A stretch of 64,000 bases of DNA from positions 26,466 through 90,465 of the forward strand of contig JAAOMT010000213.1 of NCBI GenBank assembly GCA_016748015.1, read 5' to 3'. Below are positions 43,501 through 53,190 of this stretch, piece by piece (position 1 is the first letter of the stretch; each line of letters starts with the position of its first letter). The translations under genes and the position numbers were made by a program. Source of the stretch: Geosiphon pyriformis (lineage: Eukaryota; Glomeromycota; Glomeromycetes; Archaeosporales; Geosiphonaceae). The notes beneath the pieces are model-generated. The model was not told the origin of the DNA. It searched no databases and was given only the letters and a program-made list of their open reading frames with translations.

Positions 43501-43928
43501 ATAATTAGCCACTCTATTTTTAAAAAGTGATCATTGACCTGATCATTGACCACTTTTGATAGTTATATAAGCAATGAATCTCTTAGCTGTAGAAAAAAAT
43601 ATAAGAATCAAAGAAATAAAAGAAATAAAATAACAACTTTCATTTCAATCATTCTCTTATTGCTAATTTTTCTTTTCCTACCTTCAAGTATCTGAACATT
43701 TTGGGATAAAAGATTACTTGTTGGTTATTTCTTATTCTTTTTTCTGAAACATGTAATTGCAGCATTTGAAGATTATTGAATAAAACATAACTGAAGAGTA
43801 CATCTAATACTTGATATTGAATTCTAAAAGTGCCAACATGAGGCATAGAATTATACTGGTGTGTGATCATTTGTTAACAGTACAGACTATCCCTCTATCT
43901 TCAAATTCCCTAGTTATTTTTTGAGAAT
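43501..43928 (+). repeat. Family C LTR fragment, inverted next to the C4 LTR
   Basis: Matches the LTR from about base 60 to before U5: two U3 units, TATATAAG, then the R region up to 'TTATTTTTTGAGAA', where it is replaced by half-LINE A9. Together with the C4 LTR it makes a roughly 420 bp near-perfect inverted repeat. Confidence 0.85.
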
Positions 43929-45289
43929 GTGAATGGTTGTCAGAGGTTCTCTGGTTGGGTGGCCTCCAATCTAGTATCTGGTGCTACATTTAAAATCAAA
44001 ATGGCCCTGCTTGGTTCCTTGTTTCAGTTGCTGCCTGGTTGTATTGGGCTTAAGTCAGTTTCATGAGATGCTGTTAAGTTGTTCTGTGTGGAATTTGCAT
44101 CTCAGGAGAGTCTAAATAGTGCCATCAAAGTGGCCATTGGTGATGAGAATTTTTTGACCACTCTTAAGATTGCACAGTCTTCTGGTGTGGCCTCTGTTTC
44201 TTCCTTTTCCTTGTCAGTTGCACTGAATGACATACCTTTGGGTACCTCTTCTGATGACATCAAAACTGCTCTTAGCATTTTTGGTGTTGTTACTTCTGTT
44301 AAGTTGAAGTCTGCTGGCTTATGGCAGTACACTGTGGTTAATTTTAAGGATATTTCTTCTGCTGCTGCTGTTCTCTCTAACTGGTCTGTGTTGGTCAGAA
44401 AAGATAGTGTTAGGATTCTTTCCATTGCCAACCAAGAGGAGGTTATCTCTTTGAGAGATGCATTCAAAGCTAAGTTGGTCAATCTTTCATTTGGCTGTAC
44501 TGCCTTTGAGATAAGTGATTTGGTCTCTCAAGTTGGTAGCCATACATGTTTCATTCCTTGCTCCTCAATGTCAATGCTTTGCTGTGATTACTTTTGATTC
44601 TTTGGAATCTCTGAATGTTGCTGTGTCAAAAACTGGTACATTGCGTGGTTGTCACATCTGGTGGGAAACTCTTGGGTGTTGTCGCTGCTACAGATGTCAA
44701 GACTTAAATCATTTGGCTGTGGACTGCAAGAAGTTGCCTCTTCTCCCACCCAAACTCCTTTTCAACACCTTTGGTGGTCCCAAAAATTTCAAACCTTTAT
44801 TTGTTGAATCTAAATTTTATGCCAAGGCTGCTGCTGTTGTGGTTTCTCTTGGTGTTGTTGCTGCTAATATGGACTTGGATTTTGTTGGTCCTCCCAAAAC
44901 TGTGACATCCATGTTGCCTGCTATCCCTTTTGCTCCCAATTCTGCTGTTGAATTTAGGTTGGCTTCTTTGGAATCCCATCTTAGTAAACTATCTGTGTTG
45001 ATAAAATCTTTAGTTGAACCTGTCAGTGCTCTGGTTGCATTGGTTACCAAATTGCTGTCTACTCCATCTGCCATGGATGTGTCTGTTAAGAAATGTGTGA
45101 ATGGATTGGCTAAGCAAAATAAAGGCTTGGCTGCTGTTGCCACCATGATACAGAAAAGAATGACATGCCTTGAGAAAATATGTGAATGGGCCTGCTTGGA
45201 GGATAGATCAGATGGTGATAACATGGTTAATGATGTTGATAATGATGATGAAGATAAAGACTTTTTAGTTTATGATAACACCTTTGATG
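43929..45289 (+). pseudogene. Half-LINE copy A9: ORF1 from before the RRM to the acidic tail
   Basis: A 5'-truncated copy. Open pieces 44079-44597 (RRM-like domain 'ALNDIPLGTSSDDIKTALSIFG') and 44515-45289 (CCHC knuckle 'CYRCQDLNHLAVDC' at about 44685-44730, then 'KKLPLLPPKLLFN', an Ala/Val region and the acidic end 'FLVYDNTFDV'). The break at 45289 is the insertion of A10. The missing continuation is A11 at 59184-59300 in inverted orientation. Confidence 0.85.
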
Positions 45290-45465
45290 TTTTTTTTTTT
45301 GTTTTTTGTTAACGTGTAGCCACGCCGGTTGTTTATTAGTTATTCCACAGTAATATGGCTGTTTCATAAAGCCAGCTTACCCAATAATACATATTACAAG
45401 ATGTGGCTAACCACAAGCGGAAAGCCCTAACTACATGCTAGTACTACCTTTGCTACCTAATGTAT
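45290..45465 (-). mobile_element. Half-LINE A10: 3' end, the other half of A12
   Basis: Minus-strand sense: ATACATTAGGTAGC, conserved stop, shared tail, poly(A) (T-run from 45290). It starts exactly at the C5 3' LTR. A12 ends ..GTTTGATAC at the C6 5' LTR, so A12 plus A10 gives one intact family A element with a 4 bp duplication ATAC around the LTR insertion. Tail sequence also matches the A12 subfamily. Confidence 0.85.
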
Positions 45466-46191
45466 TGTTATGGGTTGGAGTAACAAGCTAACAGATAGCA
45501 AGGGAGAACAGTATTGTATGGTGATGAAAATAAACAAAGAGGGAATTACAATAAGGGAGTGAATTGAATAAGTAGGAATTTAATGTGTGTGATCAGTCTC
45601 ATAAAAATCACAGTCGCTAATCTTTTCTTAAATCTGAAGGTAGAGGAATAGTCCGTGATTGTCAACAAGATAACACCACTGCTATTATTCTATGCCTCAA
45701 CTCAGCGATTCTTAGAATCAATAACAGGTATTGTTGTGCTTTTCAATTGTTTCTTTATTTAATGAATTACAAGAGCAAGCCAATTGCTTCTCAGGCTAAT
45801 TCTAACAAACACAAATCAAGAAGGGGAAAAGATAAGATATGTAAATGCCAACAAGTAGATACTTGAAGATAAAAAAAGGGGAATAAGCGATTATGAGAGG
45901 AAGTAATTGATATTGTTTATTTTGTTACTTTGATCATGTCATTCTACAGCTAAGAGAATCATCGCTTATATAGCTATCTAATGTGGTCAACGACCAGGTC
46001 AATGATCAGGTCAATGATCAGGTCAATGATCAGGTCATTGATCAGGTCAATAATCAGGTCAATAATCAGGTCAATGGTCAGGTCATTGATCAGGTCAACA
46101 ATCACTATCTAAAAATAGGGTGGCTAATTATATGACATCAGTGACTAATACATGTGATAACTAATAAAAACTATGGATTTCAACCATAACA
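45466..46191 (-). repeat. C5 3' LTR
   Basis: Ten U3 units of 12 bp (45985-46107), then TATATAAGCGATGATTC. Second LTR subtype (shared with C6 and the solo LTR at 22072), which differs in U5/R from C3 and C4. Confidence 0.9.
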
Positions 46192-46795
46192 TCATCCTCT
46201 CCAAAGAAATTGAGCTTCAGCGAAATCAAGCTATTTATGGGATAGTCTATGTAAAGAGTTTTGTCTAACTCAAAACTAACTAGTTTGTTGAAGTCTTTTG
46301 TGGATAGGGTATATAATACTTGAGGTAAAATAAGTTTTGTATCCAAGAGACCAAATCTTTGTATAAGAGTTCTGGCTCTTCTAGCAATAGTCAAAACTCT
46401 TGAGACATCCAATTGTATAATGCCCAAAATTTCCCCTTGTATCTCTGAAGTTGTTTTCTTCATGAACTTCATGTCTTCTATGATTTTACCAAGACGACCA
46501 TAGAGTTCTAGTTGTCTTCCATATGACAAGTTTTTGTCTATGGGCAAGATTTCTTGTATTGTTTTTCCAATTGTGCTGGAAGGTAAAAGTATTGCTGCTG
46601 TTATGCTTTCCAGCAGGTATTTATTCATTTTGCCACCAATTTTTTTTCTTTGATAACAGTGTGAGTTCCACTGTTGTCTGTTATGGTGGTTTGTTTTCCA
46701 ATAGTCAGAGTAGCATTTGGATAGTTCTTGATTCAGTATTCATGGAGAGTATAGAAAGTGTTTTGAATGTTTTGATCCAGGAAATAATTGTTCAT
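46161..46795 (-). pseudogene. C5 ORF3
   Basis: Homologue of the C3 ORF3. ATG 46793-46795 ('MNNYFLDQNIQNTFYTLHEY'), then a TGG>TGA stop and a 1-nt frame change near 46640. From 46628 to 46161 it is open for 155 codons ('MNKYLLESITAAILLPSS', 'NLSYGRQLELYGRLGK', 'RFGLLDTKLILPQVLYTLS'). It runs through the polypurine tract and ends at TAG inside the LTR. Residue changes relative to C3 are few and mostly conservative, suggesting it was under selection. Function unknown. Confidence 0.7.
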
Positions 46796-46917
46796 GTCAA
46801 TTGAAGATACCTCTGTTTTGGGAATGGTGCATTTATTTATATCTGATTTTTGCTGATCATTTGGGTTGGTATTACCACAACAGGTAACCAATCAGGTTAT
46901 TTGTGATATTTCTTGAG

Positions 46918-48156
46918 TCATGTGCCATGAACAGGGCGATTATTGAAGATTGTTCCATATTGATCTTGTAAGATATAAGAACCATTGTTCAAAACTTTGT
47001 TGACTATAAAAGATCCTTTCCAGTGGCTGGAGAATTTATCACCATAAACATTGTCTCTGTCTGAACGGTATTCCAAAACTAAGTTACCAATACTTAAGGA
47101 AAGTGTTTTATAGGTCTTTTTCTTTTTGAGCTTCTCTTGAAACTGTTTTATCTTTTCAAAGGCAATTATCCGTGCTTCTACCAATGAGTCAAGAATGGTA
47201 CCAAGTCTTCTTTGCAAAATGTTCTTGTAATCTCCTATTGTTATTTCTTCAAAAGATATTGTTTCTATATCTGTTTCTATTGGTAGAGTTGTCATTCGTC
47301 CATAGAGCAGATAAAAGGGTTCATAACTTGTTATGTCATGATTCACAGTTCTGTAGGTGAACAAAGCTGAAGGCAATACTTTGTTCCATAGGTTGGTTTC
47401 TTCACTGGTTTTGGCTAGGGTTTCACATAGTGTTCTATTGAAATGTTCCACTAGGCCATTTGTTTGGGGGTAATAAGAGGAAGAGAGTTTATGACATATT
47501 CTCATTTTTCTACAAAGTTCTTCAACCAGTGTACTAAGAAAAGCTCTTCCTCTGTCAGATAAAAGTTCTTTGGGGCAGCCATGGCAACAGATAATATCTT
47601 CATAAATGAAATTGGCAATTGAGACTGCTGTTTGATCTGGGGTGGCTCTTGCTTCTACCCACTTTGTAAGATAGTCAGTAGCTGTAATAATGTATCTGTT
47701 GCTATTAAGAGTTACTGTTAAAGGTCCAACAACATCTATACCAATTCTGTCAAATAGTTGACCAACAGAGATTGGATGGATATCTTCCTTGCAATTGGGT
47801 TTTTCTCTTCTTTGGCAGGTATCACAGGTTTTGATGTATTCAGCAATGTCTTTTCCCAAGGTAGGCCAATAATAGCAAGCTAAAGTTTTCTGAATCGTTT
47901 TTGTTTTTCCAAAGTGTCCAGCTAATGGATCAGTGTGCATATTGTAGATCATGATTTTTCTTTTTTCAAATCTAATGACTCTCTGGGGGTGGTCAGAATC
48001 TTTTTTATTTCTTTTATATAACTGGTTCTGGCAAATCAAATAGAAATTTGATTGTTTGCACAAATGTTCTCTTTGCTGTCGAGTATAGTCCAGCAGGTAT
48101 TGTCCTTTACCCAAAAATTCCATTAAGGCAGAGTAGTTGTCCAAGTCCATTATCAT
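46918..48156 (-). CDS. C5 integrase
   Basis: 412 open codons. It inserts the cDNA into the genome. N-terminal 'MIMDLDNYSALMEFLG'; zinc domain with H-x-H type residues ('MHTDPLAGHFGKTKT') and 'CDTCQRR'; catalytic core 'GIDVVGPLT', 'SDRGRAFLS' and 'TNGLVEHFNRTL' supplying the D-D-E residues; C-terminal GPY/F-like module ('WKGSFIVNKVLNNGSYIL', with S replacing P). The frame is -1 relative to the RNase H frame, and the conserved ATG-GAC at its start suggests it may be a separate ORF. A C-terminal 'HGT' stop truncates it by about 25 residues. Confidence 0.85.
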   Translation of the reverse strand: MIMDLDNYSALMEFLGKGQYLLDYTRQQREHLCKQSNFYLICQNQLYKRNKKDSDHPQRVIRFEKRKIMIYNMHTDPLAGHFGKTKTIQKTLACYYWPTLGKDIAEYIKTCDTCQRREKPNCKEDIHPISVGQLFDRIGIDVVGPLTVTLNSNRYIITATDYLTKWVEARATPDQTAVSIANFIYEDIICCHGCPKELLSDRGRAFLSTLVEELCRKMRICHKLSSSYYPQTNGLVEHFNRTLCETLAKTSEETNLWNKVLPSALFTYRTVNHDITSYEPFYLLYGRMTTLPIETDIETISFEEITIGDYKNILQRRLGTILDSLVEARIIAFEKIKQFQEKLKKKKTYKTLSLSIGNLVLEYRSDRDNVYGDKFSSHWKGSFIVNKVLNNGSYILQDQYGTIFNNRPVHGT

Positions 48157-48215
48157 GTTTGTTTGTGGGGGAGTTACAAATAATTAAGTTGGTTTGGTTT
48201 GAGAGGGTTTTACTA

Positions 48216-49280
48216 TCACTGGATGGTAAGTCTGGAGAGAGTGTCGGCATTTTGATGATTAGCTTCTTTGTGGTGTTGAATGTCATAGTCGAATTCATCC
48301 AAGTGGAGTATCCAGCAAGTTATCCATTTATGTTCCAGGTTTCTTTTGTTGCATAGCCAAACCAAAGCTTGGTGATCTGTTACCACCAAAAATTTTACAC
48401 CCTTAAGATATTTGTCCCAGTAGCTGGTAGCCCAAACTACTGCTAAGCATTCTTGCTCAGTGACTGAGTAGTTTCTTTCTGCTGGTGTGAGAGTTCTACT
48501 GGCATATGCTATGGCGTGTTCTCTGTTATCTTCATCTTTCTGGGAAAGAACAGCACCAAGTCCATAGCCAGATGCATCAGTGTGGAGGATAAAAAGTTGA
48601 TCCAGATTAGGTTGCATGAGAATGGGTTCTGTAACCAGTTTTTCCTTTAGAATTTCAAATGCTTTTTGTTGATGAGTGCTCCAGTGATAATTGATGTTTT
48701 TCTTAAGTAGCTGATTGAGAGGAGTGGCAATTTTGGAGAAATCCTTGACAAACTTGTGATAATAAGAGGCCAAACCAAGAAAAGAGCATAGTTCATAAAC
48801 ATTCATTGGTTGTCTAATGTTTTGAACTTTTTCAATTTTGGCTGGATCAGGGAAGATTCCATCTTTTGTAATAAGATGGCCAAGGAACTGGATGGATTGA
48901 TGTCCAAAGAATGATTTGATTGGATTGATCTTAAGGCCAGCATTTCTAAGGAGGTCAAAAACCTTTTGCAAATGTTCAAGGTGTTCATCCCAGGTTTTTG
49001 AGTATACCATTATGTCATCCAAGTAGACTAGAACAAAGTTTTCTTTTACTGATTCAAATACTTTGTTCATTAAGCATTGAAAGGTGGGAGGAGCATTTGT
49101 GAGACCAAAAGGCATGACTATGAATTTGTAGGTGCCATACTTGGTGATGAAGGCAGTTTTCTTTTTGCTTTCTGGATCCATCTCTACTTGCCAGAATCCA
49201 GCAGTTAAGTCAATGGTTGAGAAGAAAGCGGCACCATGGAATTGGTCTAGCATTGCATCAATCTTGGAAAGTGAGTACAT
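48216..49280 (-). CDS. C5 reverse transcriptase (palm onward) and RNase H
   Basis: 354 open codons: 'FSTIDLTAGFWQVEMDPES', 'MPFGLTNAPPTFQCLM', catalytic 'VYLDDIMVYSK' (49010-49040), 'FLGHLITKDGIF', connection 'FLGLASYYHKFVKDFS', RNase H 'LHTDASGYGLGAVLSQKD' (Asp), 'TEQECLAVVWA' (Glu), 'VTDHQALVWL' (Asp), ending 'NADTLSRLTIQ'. All RT and RNase H catalytic residues visible are intact. The N-terminal RT fingers are in 49871-49305, separated by one TAA. The stop after 'TIQ' occurs at the same codon in C1, C2 and C3. Confidence 0.88.
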   Translation of the reverse strand: MYSLSKIDAMLDQFHGAAFFSTIDLTAGFWQVEMDPESKKKTAFITKYGTYKFIVMPFGLTNAPPTFQCLMNKVFESVKENFVLVYLDDIMVYSKTWDEHLEHLQKVFDLLRNAGLKINPIKSFFGHQSIQFLGHLITKDGIFPDPAKIEKVQNIRQPMNVYELCSFLGLASYYHKFVKDFSKIATPLNQLLKKNINYHWSTHQQKAFEILKEKLVTEPILMQPNLDQLFILHTDASGYGLGAVLSQKDEDNREHAIAYASRTLTPAERNYSVTEQECLAVVWATSYWDKYLKGVKFLVVTDHQALVWLCNKRNLEHKWITCWILHLDEFDYDIQHHKEANHQNADTLSRLTIQ

Positions 49281-50842
49281 GTCTCTTTCAGTAATGGCAT
49301 TTAATTAGTGATAGTCAACACAAAAGCATAGGGTTCCTCCTTTCTTGGATACCACTACAACTGGGAATGCCCATTCACTCTTGGTTTCCTGTATGAATCC
49401 AAGGTTTTTTATTCGGGTTATTTTCTTTTTGATAAACTCATTATTGTGCCAGTTGGATTGATAGGGCTTCAAATGGATGGGACAAGTTTCTCTGGTGATG
49501 ATGGTGTGTTGTATCACATGTGTATGTCCAGGAGGTTTACCTTCTTTTGAGACAACTGGGCTGTTTCTAGCCAGCAGGTTTTCAATGTCTATCTTTCTTT
49601 CTTCTGAAGAGAGTTCTCTTTGTTCTACAACCAGTGATTGGATTTCAGGTGGTTTGTTTTCAAAGGACTTTTGGACTTCTTTTATTTCCTCATGGGGTAT
49701 CAAGCTGATTGGTTCCCAATCTTTGTAATAGATCAGGCAGGACATGCATTCATCACTAGGAGAATACAATGGTTTGTTGCACCAGCACCGGGCACAAAGA
49801 ACCATACCACCAATAACTGTATTTGGCTTTCTTGCCTGGCTTTCTGTTAAAGGTTCTTCTGAGCATGTCATAATAAGGCCAGCAGATCAGCTTGCCATTG
49901 ACAATAATTCCTTCTTTATCTGCCTTGACATTATCCAGTGGTTTGCCATTGCTGGTGAAGATGGTATAGGCGAGTTCAGCAGTTTCTTCTTGTTCTTCTT
50001 GTTCTTCTTCTTCCTCACTTTCTTCATCATCTGATTTGTCTGATCCATTTTCTTCTGGGCTCTGCTTGGGTACTGGGGGAATTGTCCAATGGTGACACTT
50101 AACCACAATGGGTTTCTCACCACATCTGATGGTTAGTTCACAGAGTTCATAATCAAGCAAAGCTTTTGCTTTCTTGAGCCATTCATTGCCAACAATGATG
50201 GTGTATTCTTTCACTTCAGATACTTCCATATCAGTTTCAATGCTGATGCCATTGATGCAGACAGGAATAGCTTTGGCAATGCCAAGCCCTTTTTTCTTAT
50301 CACTATGTACATTGGTCATTAGTCATGTGGATGGTTCATCAATTTTTCTGCCAATTGCTTCAAGAAAGTGTTTAGCAATAACACTAACAGATGATCCACT
50401 GTCTAGGATCAAATTGATGAAGTAGCCAGCCACTTGGGCTTTACAAATTAGAGGAGTGACATTGCTATTGTCAGCAAGTCCAGCTTGGCAAGGGCATTTG
50501 TTGGTTTTGGGTGTCTTTTTCTTTGGAATTAGAGATTTCCAAAGATCTTTTCTGAATTGTGGATGGGTCATCAATTGGCCAAAGGTTGTATTATTTCTGG
50601 GGATTCCAACTTTGGAGGGTTCTTGAAAACTTTGGCTTTTGGGGGCTCATTGTTGTCAGCAGTTGATGTAGAAGCTTTATTGGGGTCCAGAACGAAATCA
50701 ACTTTGGCTTTCTTCTTTTTTCTTGTGGATTCAGAGGAGTTGATTGCTAATTCATCCATGTCATGGTCATCATCAGTTAAGTTAAAAGCATAAAAGGGGT
50801 TTTCTTCTGGTTGGCTTGCACTCTCACCCTTTGGAGGTGCGC

Positions 50843-52401
50843 CTACCAGTTTANNNNNNNNNNNNNNNNNNNNNNNNNNNNNNNNNNNNNNNNNNNNNNN
50901 NNNNNNNNNNNNNNNNNNNNNNNNNNNNNNNNNNNNNNNNNNNNNNNNNNNNNNNNNNNNNNNNNNNNNNNNNNNNNNNNNNNNNNNNNNNNNNNNNNNN
51001 NNNNNNNNNNNNNNNNNNNNNNNNNNNNNNNNNNNNNNNNNNNNNNNNNNNNNNNNNNNNNNNNNNNNNNNNNNNNNNNNNNNNNNNNNNNNNNNNNNNN
51101 NNNNNNNNNNNNNNNNNNNNNNNNNNNNNNNNNNNNNNNNNNNNNNNNNNNNNNNNNNNNNNNNNGGCTAAGGGTTCTAATAACCAGGCAAGATTTGCTG
51201 TGAGTCTGTCTATTAACTGTTTATTTGGATCTTGAGTGTGAGTGGCAAAAGAAGTAGCAGCCATTTGAGGGGCAGGAGCCATGACAGAAGCAGGAGCAAA
51301 AACTGATAGTGTGGATCCCAGGTGCATCCTTTGGTTATCTTCAATTCTTTGTGCTAATTCAATGGCCATATCCATAGTGGGATTATCTTTCAGGACCAGG
51401 AAGGGCCAAAGAGCATATGATAGATCAGTTCTCAATCTTTTTGTAAAGGAGTGAATTTTCTGCTCTTCTGTCCAATTTCTCCCAGAGTCTATATGTTTGA
51501 TTAGCTTTCTAATAGCCTTGGCATATTCAGTCACTACTTCTCCAGGGCCTTGGGTTTTTTTTTCCAATTCCATGCGCCATTTGGATATTAATATTGGGGT
51601 TCTGAACTTGGCCTTAAATTGGGTAGTGAAAGAGGTATTTTCTTCAGCATTGATTGGTGTCCATCTGATTATTCTGTGTTGAGCATTGGCATCTGTTTTT
51701 TGTGAGAACCAGGTAGCAGGAGAGCCTTGGAGGTAGCCACCAACGATTTGGAACTTGTATTCTTCATCATACTGGTTGGCTGTGGCAGCTCTCTCAAAAT
51801 CATCCAACCATTTAATTGGATCTTGTGCATTATCTCTAAATAGTGGTAGTGGGATATTGTTTCTTCTTCCTAGAGCAGTTTGTATACCTTGGAGGATGGC
51901 CAGAATGTTTGCTTGTATGGGGTCATTAGCCATTGGTTCAGGGGTAACTGTTTGTGTAGATGAGTCTTATTCACTTGATAAAAGGTCAAAAACAGAGGCA
52001 GTTTGGTAACTTTCTTCTTCTGTTTCAAAGGGAGTCTCAGTTGCTTGATGGGCAGCAATCCAAATGTGAATTTGATGATTCAGATATTCGAAATCAGAAG
52101 ACTGTTGTTCAAAGGTTGCAGAATATAAGAGTTGATTGATACTGTTGTTTCTTTCTTCAAAGTCATTTTCAAAATAAGCTTGGTCAAAGTAATAGGTCAT
52201 ATAAGCTGTGTAGGTTTCAGCTGAATGCTCATTCAGAAACCAGTTCCAAAAGTCTTGGAATTGTCTACTGGATTGTTCTTCAAGGGGAAAACAGATCAAG
52301 CAGAAGGGCAGAGGATTAAGTTCAATGAAATTTAGATCATTTCTGTTGTGTACTGCAAAGTGTTTTTCTGATTGCTGTGACAGATATGAATAATCACCCA
52401 T
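50843..52401 (-). pseudogene. C5 gag
   Basis: ATG 52401 ('MGDYSYLSQQSEKHF'), open to 51967, where a TCA>TAA-type stop ends it ('LLSSE'-stop). It reopens 51933-51166: 'MANDPIQANILAILQGIQTALG', 'LDDFERAATANQYDEEYKF', 'GSPATWFSQKTDANAQHRI', 'ISKWRMELEKKTQGPGEVV', 'IELAQRIEDNQRMHLGSTL'. The Ns hide the knuckle. The gag stop (TAG) is at 50843-50845. With one stop and one gap it is close to intact. Confidence 0.85.
50854..51165. other. Assembly gap, 312 N
   Basis: It removes the end of C5 gag including the zinc knuckle and part of the slippery heptamer (only TAAAC is left in sense). By comparison with C3 and C4 about the right amount of sequence is missing. Confidence 0.95.
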
Positions 52402-52453
52402 ACAATGAGGGAATAAGTGAATTTTGACAACCTCACAGGGAGCACCACTTTTA

Positions 52454-53190
52454 TGTTATGGGTTGGAGTAACAAGCTAATGGATAGCAAGGGAGAACAGT
52501 ATTGTATGGTGATGGAAATAAACAAAGAGGAAATTACAATAAGGGAGCGAATTGAATAAGTAGGAATTCAATGTGTGTGATCAGTCTCATAAAAATCACA
52601 GTCATTAATCTTTTCTTAAATCTGAAGGTAGAGGAATAGTCTGTAATTGTCAACAAGATAACACTGCTGCTATTATTCTATGCCTCAACTCAGCAATTCT
52701 TAGAATCAATAACAGGTATTGTTGTGCTTTTCAATTGTTTCTTTATTCAATGAATTACAAGAGCAAGCCAATTGCCTCTCAGGCTAATTCTAACAAATAC
52801 AAATCAAGAAGGAGAAAAAATAAGGTATGTGAATGCCAACAAGTAGATACTTGAAGGTAAGGAAAGGGGAATAAGCGATTATGAGAGGAAGTAATTGATA
52901 TTGTTTATTTCATTATTTTGATTATGTTATTCTACAGCTAAGGAAATCATTGCTTATATAGCTATCTAAAGTGGTCAATGACCAGGTCAACGATTAGGTC
53001 AATGATCAGGTCAACGATCAGGTCAATGATCAGGTCATTGATTAGGTCAATGATCAGGTCAATGATCAGGTCAACGGTCAGGTCATTGATCAAGTCAACA
53101 ATCACTATCTAAAAATAGGGTGGCTAATTATATGACATCAGTGGCTAATACATGTGATAACTAATAAAAATATGGATTTCAACCATAACA
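52454..53190 (-). repeat. C5 5' LTR
   Basis: Eleven U3 units (52975-53103), TATATAAGCAATGATTT core. The left border is the primer-site side; the right border joins LINE B4 at 'ATAC|CAAATTCAGC'. Confidence 0.9.

Larger units (their letters stand above)
46837..50855 (-). pseudogene. C5 pol as a whole
   Basis: From the (partly gapped) frameshift site to TAA at 46837. Linker 50759-50571, broken by a short deletion near 50587. Protease 50574-50323 with 'LILDSGSSVSVIAKHFLEAI', then 50319-49756 with acidic hinge and Cys-rich end 'CPVLVQQTIVFS' in a shifted frame. RT start 49871-49305. RT to RNase H 49280-48216. Integrase 48156-46918. The breaks between open pieces are single stops or 1-nt shifts. 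The final TGA at 46918 is at a site reading CAA in C3; CGA would explain both. Confidence 0.85.
45466..53190 (-). mobile_element. Ty3/gypsy family C copy C5, complete, best-preserved enzymes
   Basis: LTRs of 726 and 737 bp (again one 12 bp unit apart), primer site, gag (with a 312-N gap), protease, RT with intact Y-L-D-D, RNase H, 412-codon open integrase, ORF3, polypurine tract. Flanks differ: half-LINE A10 next to the 3' LTR, LINE B4 RNase H next to the 5' LTR. This is consistent with recombination with C6. Confidence 0.9.

Noticed and set aside
45985-46107. Possible CRISPR-like array
   Set aside because: The units are 12 bp and contiguous with no spacers; it is a U3 minisatellite that varies in number between LTRs.
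49887-50123. Lys-rich antiparallel or alternate-frame ORFs in the C5 protease hinge
   Set aside because: Shadow frames of the Glu/Asp-rich hinge; they are not conserved as proteins between copies.
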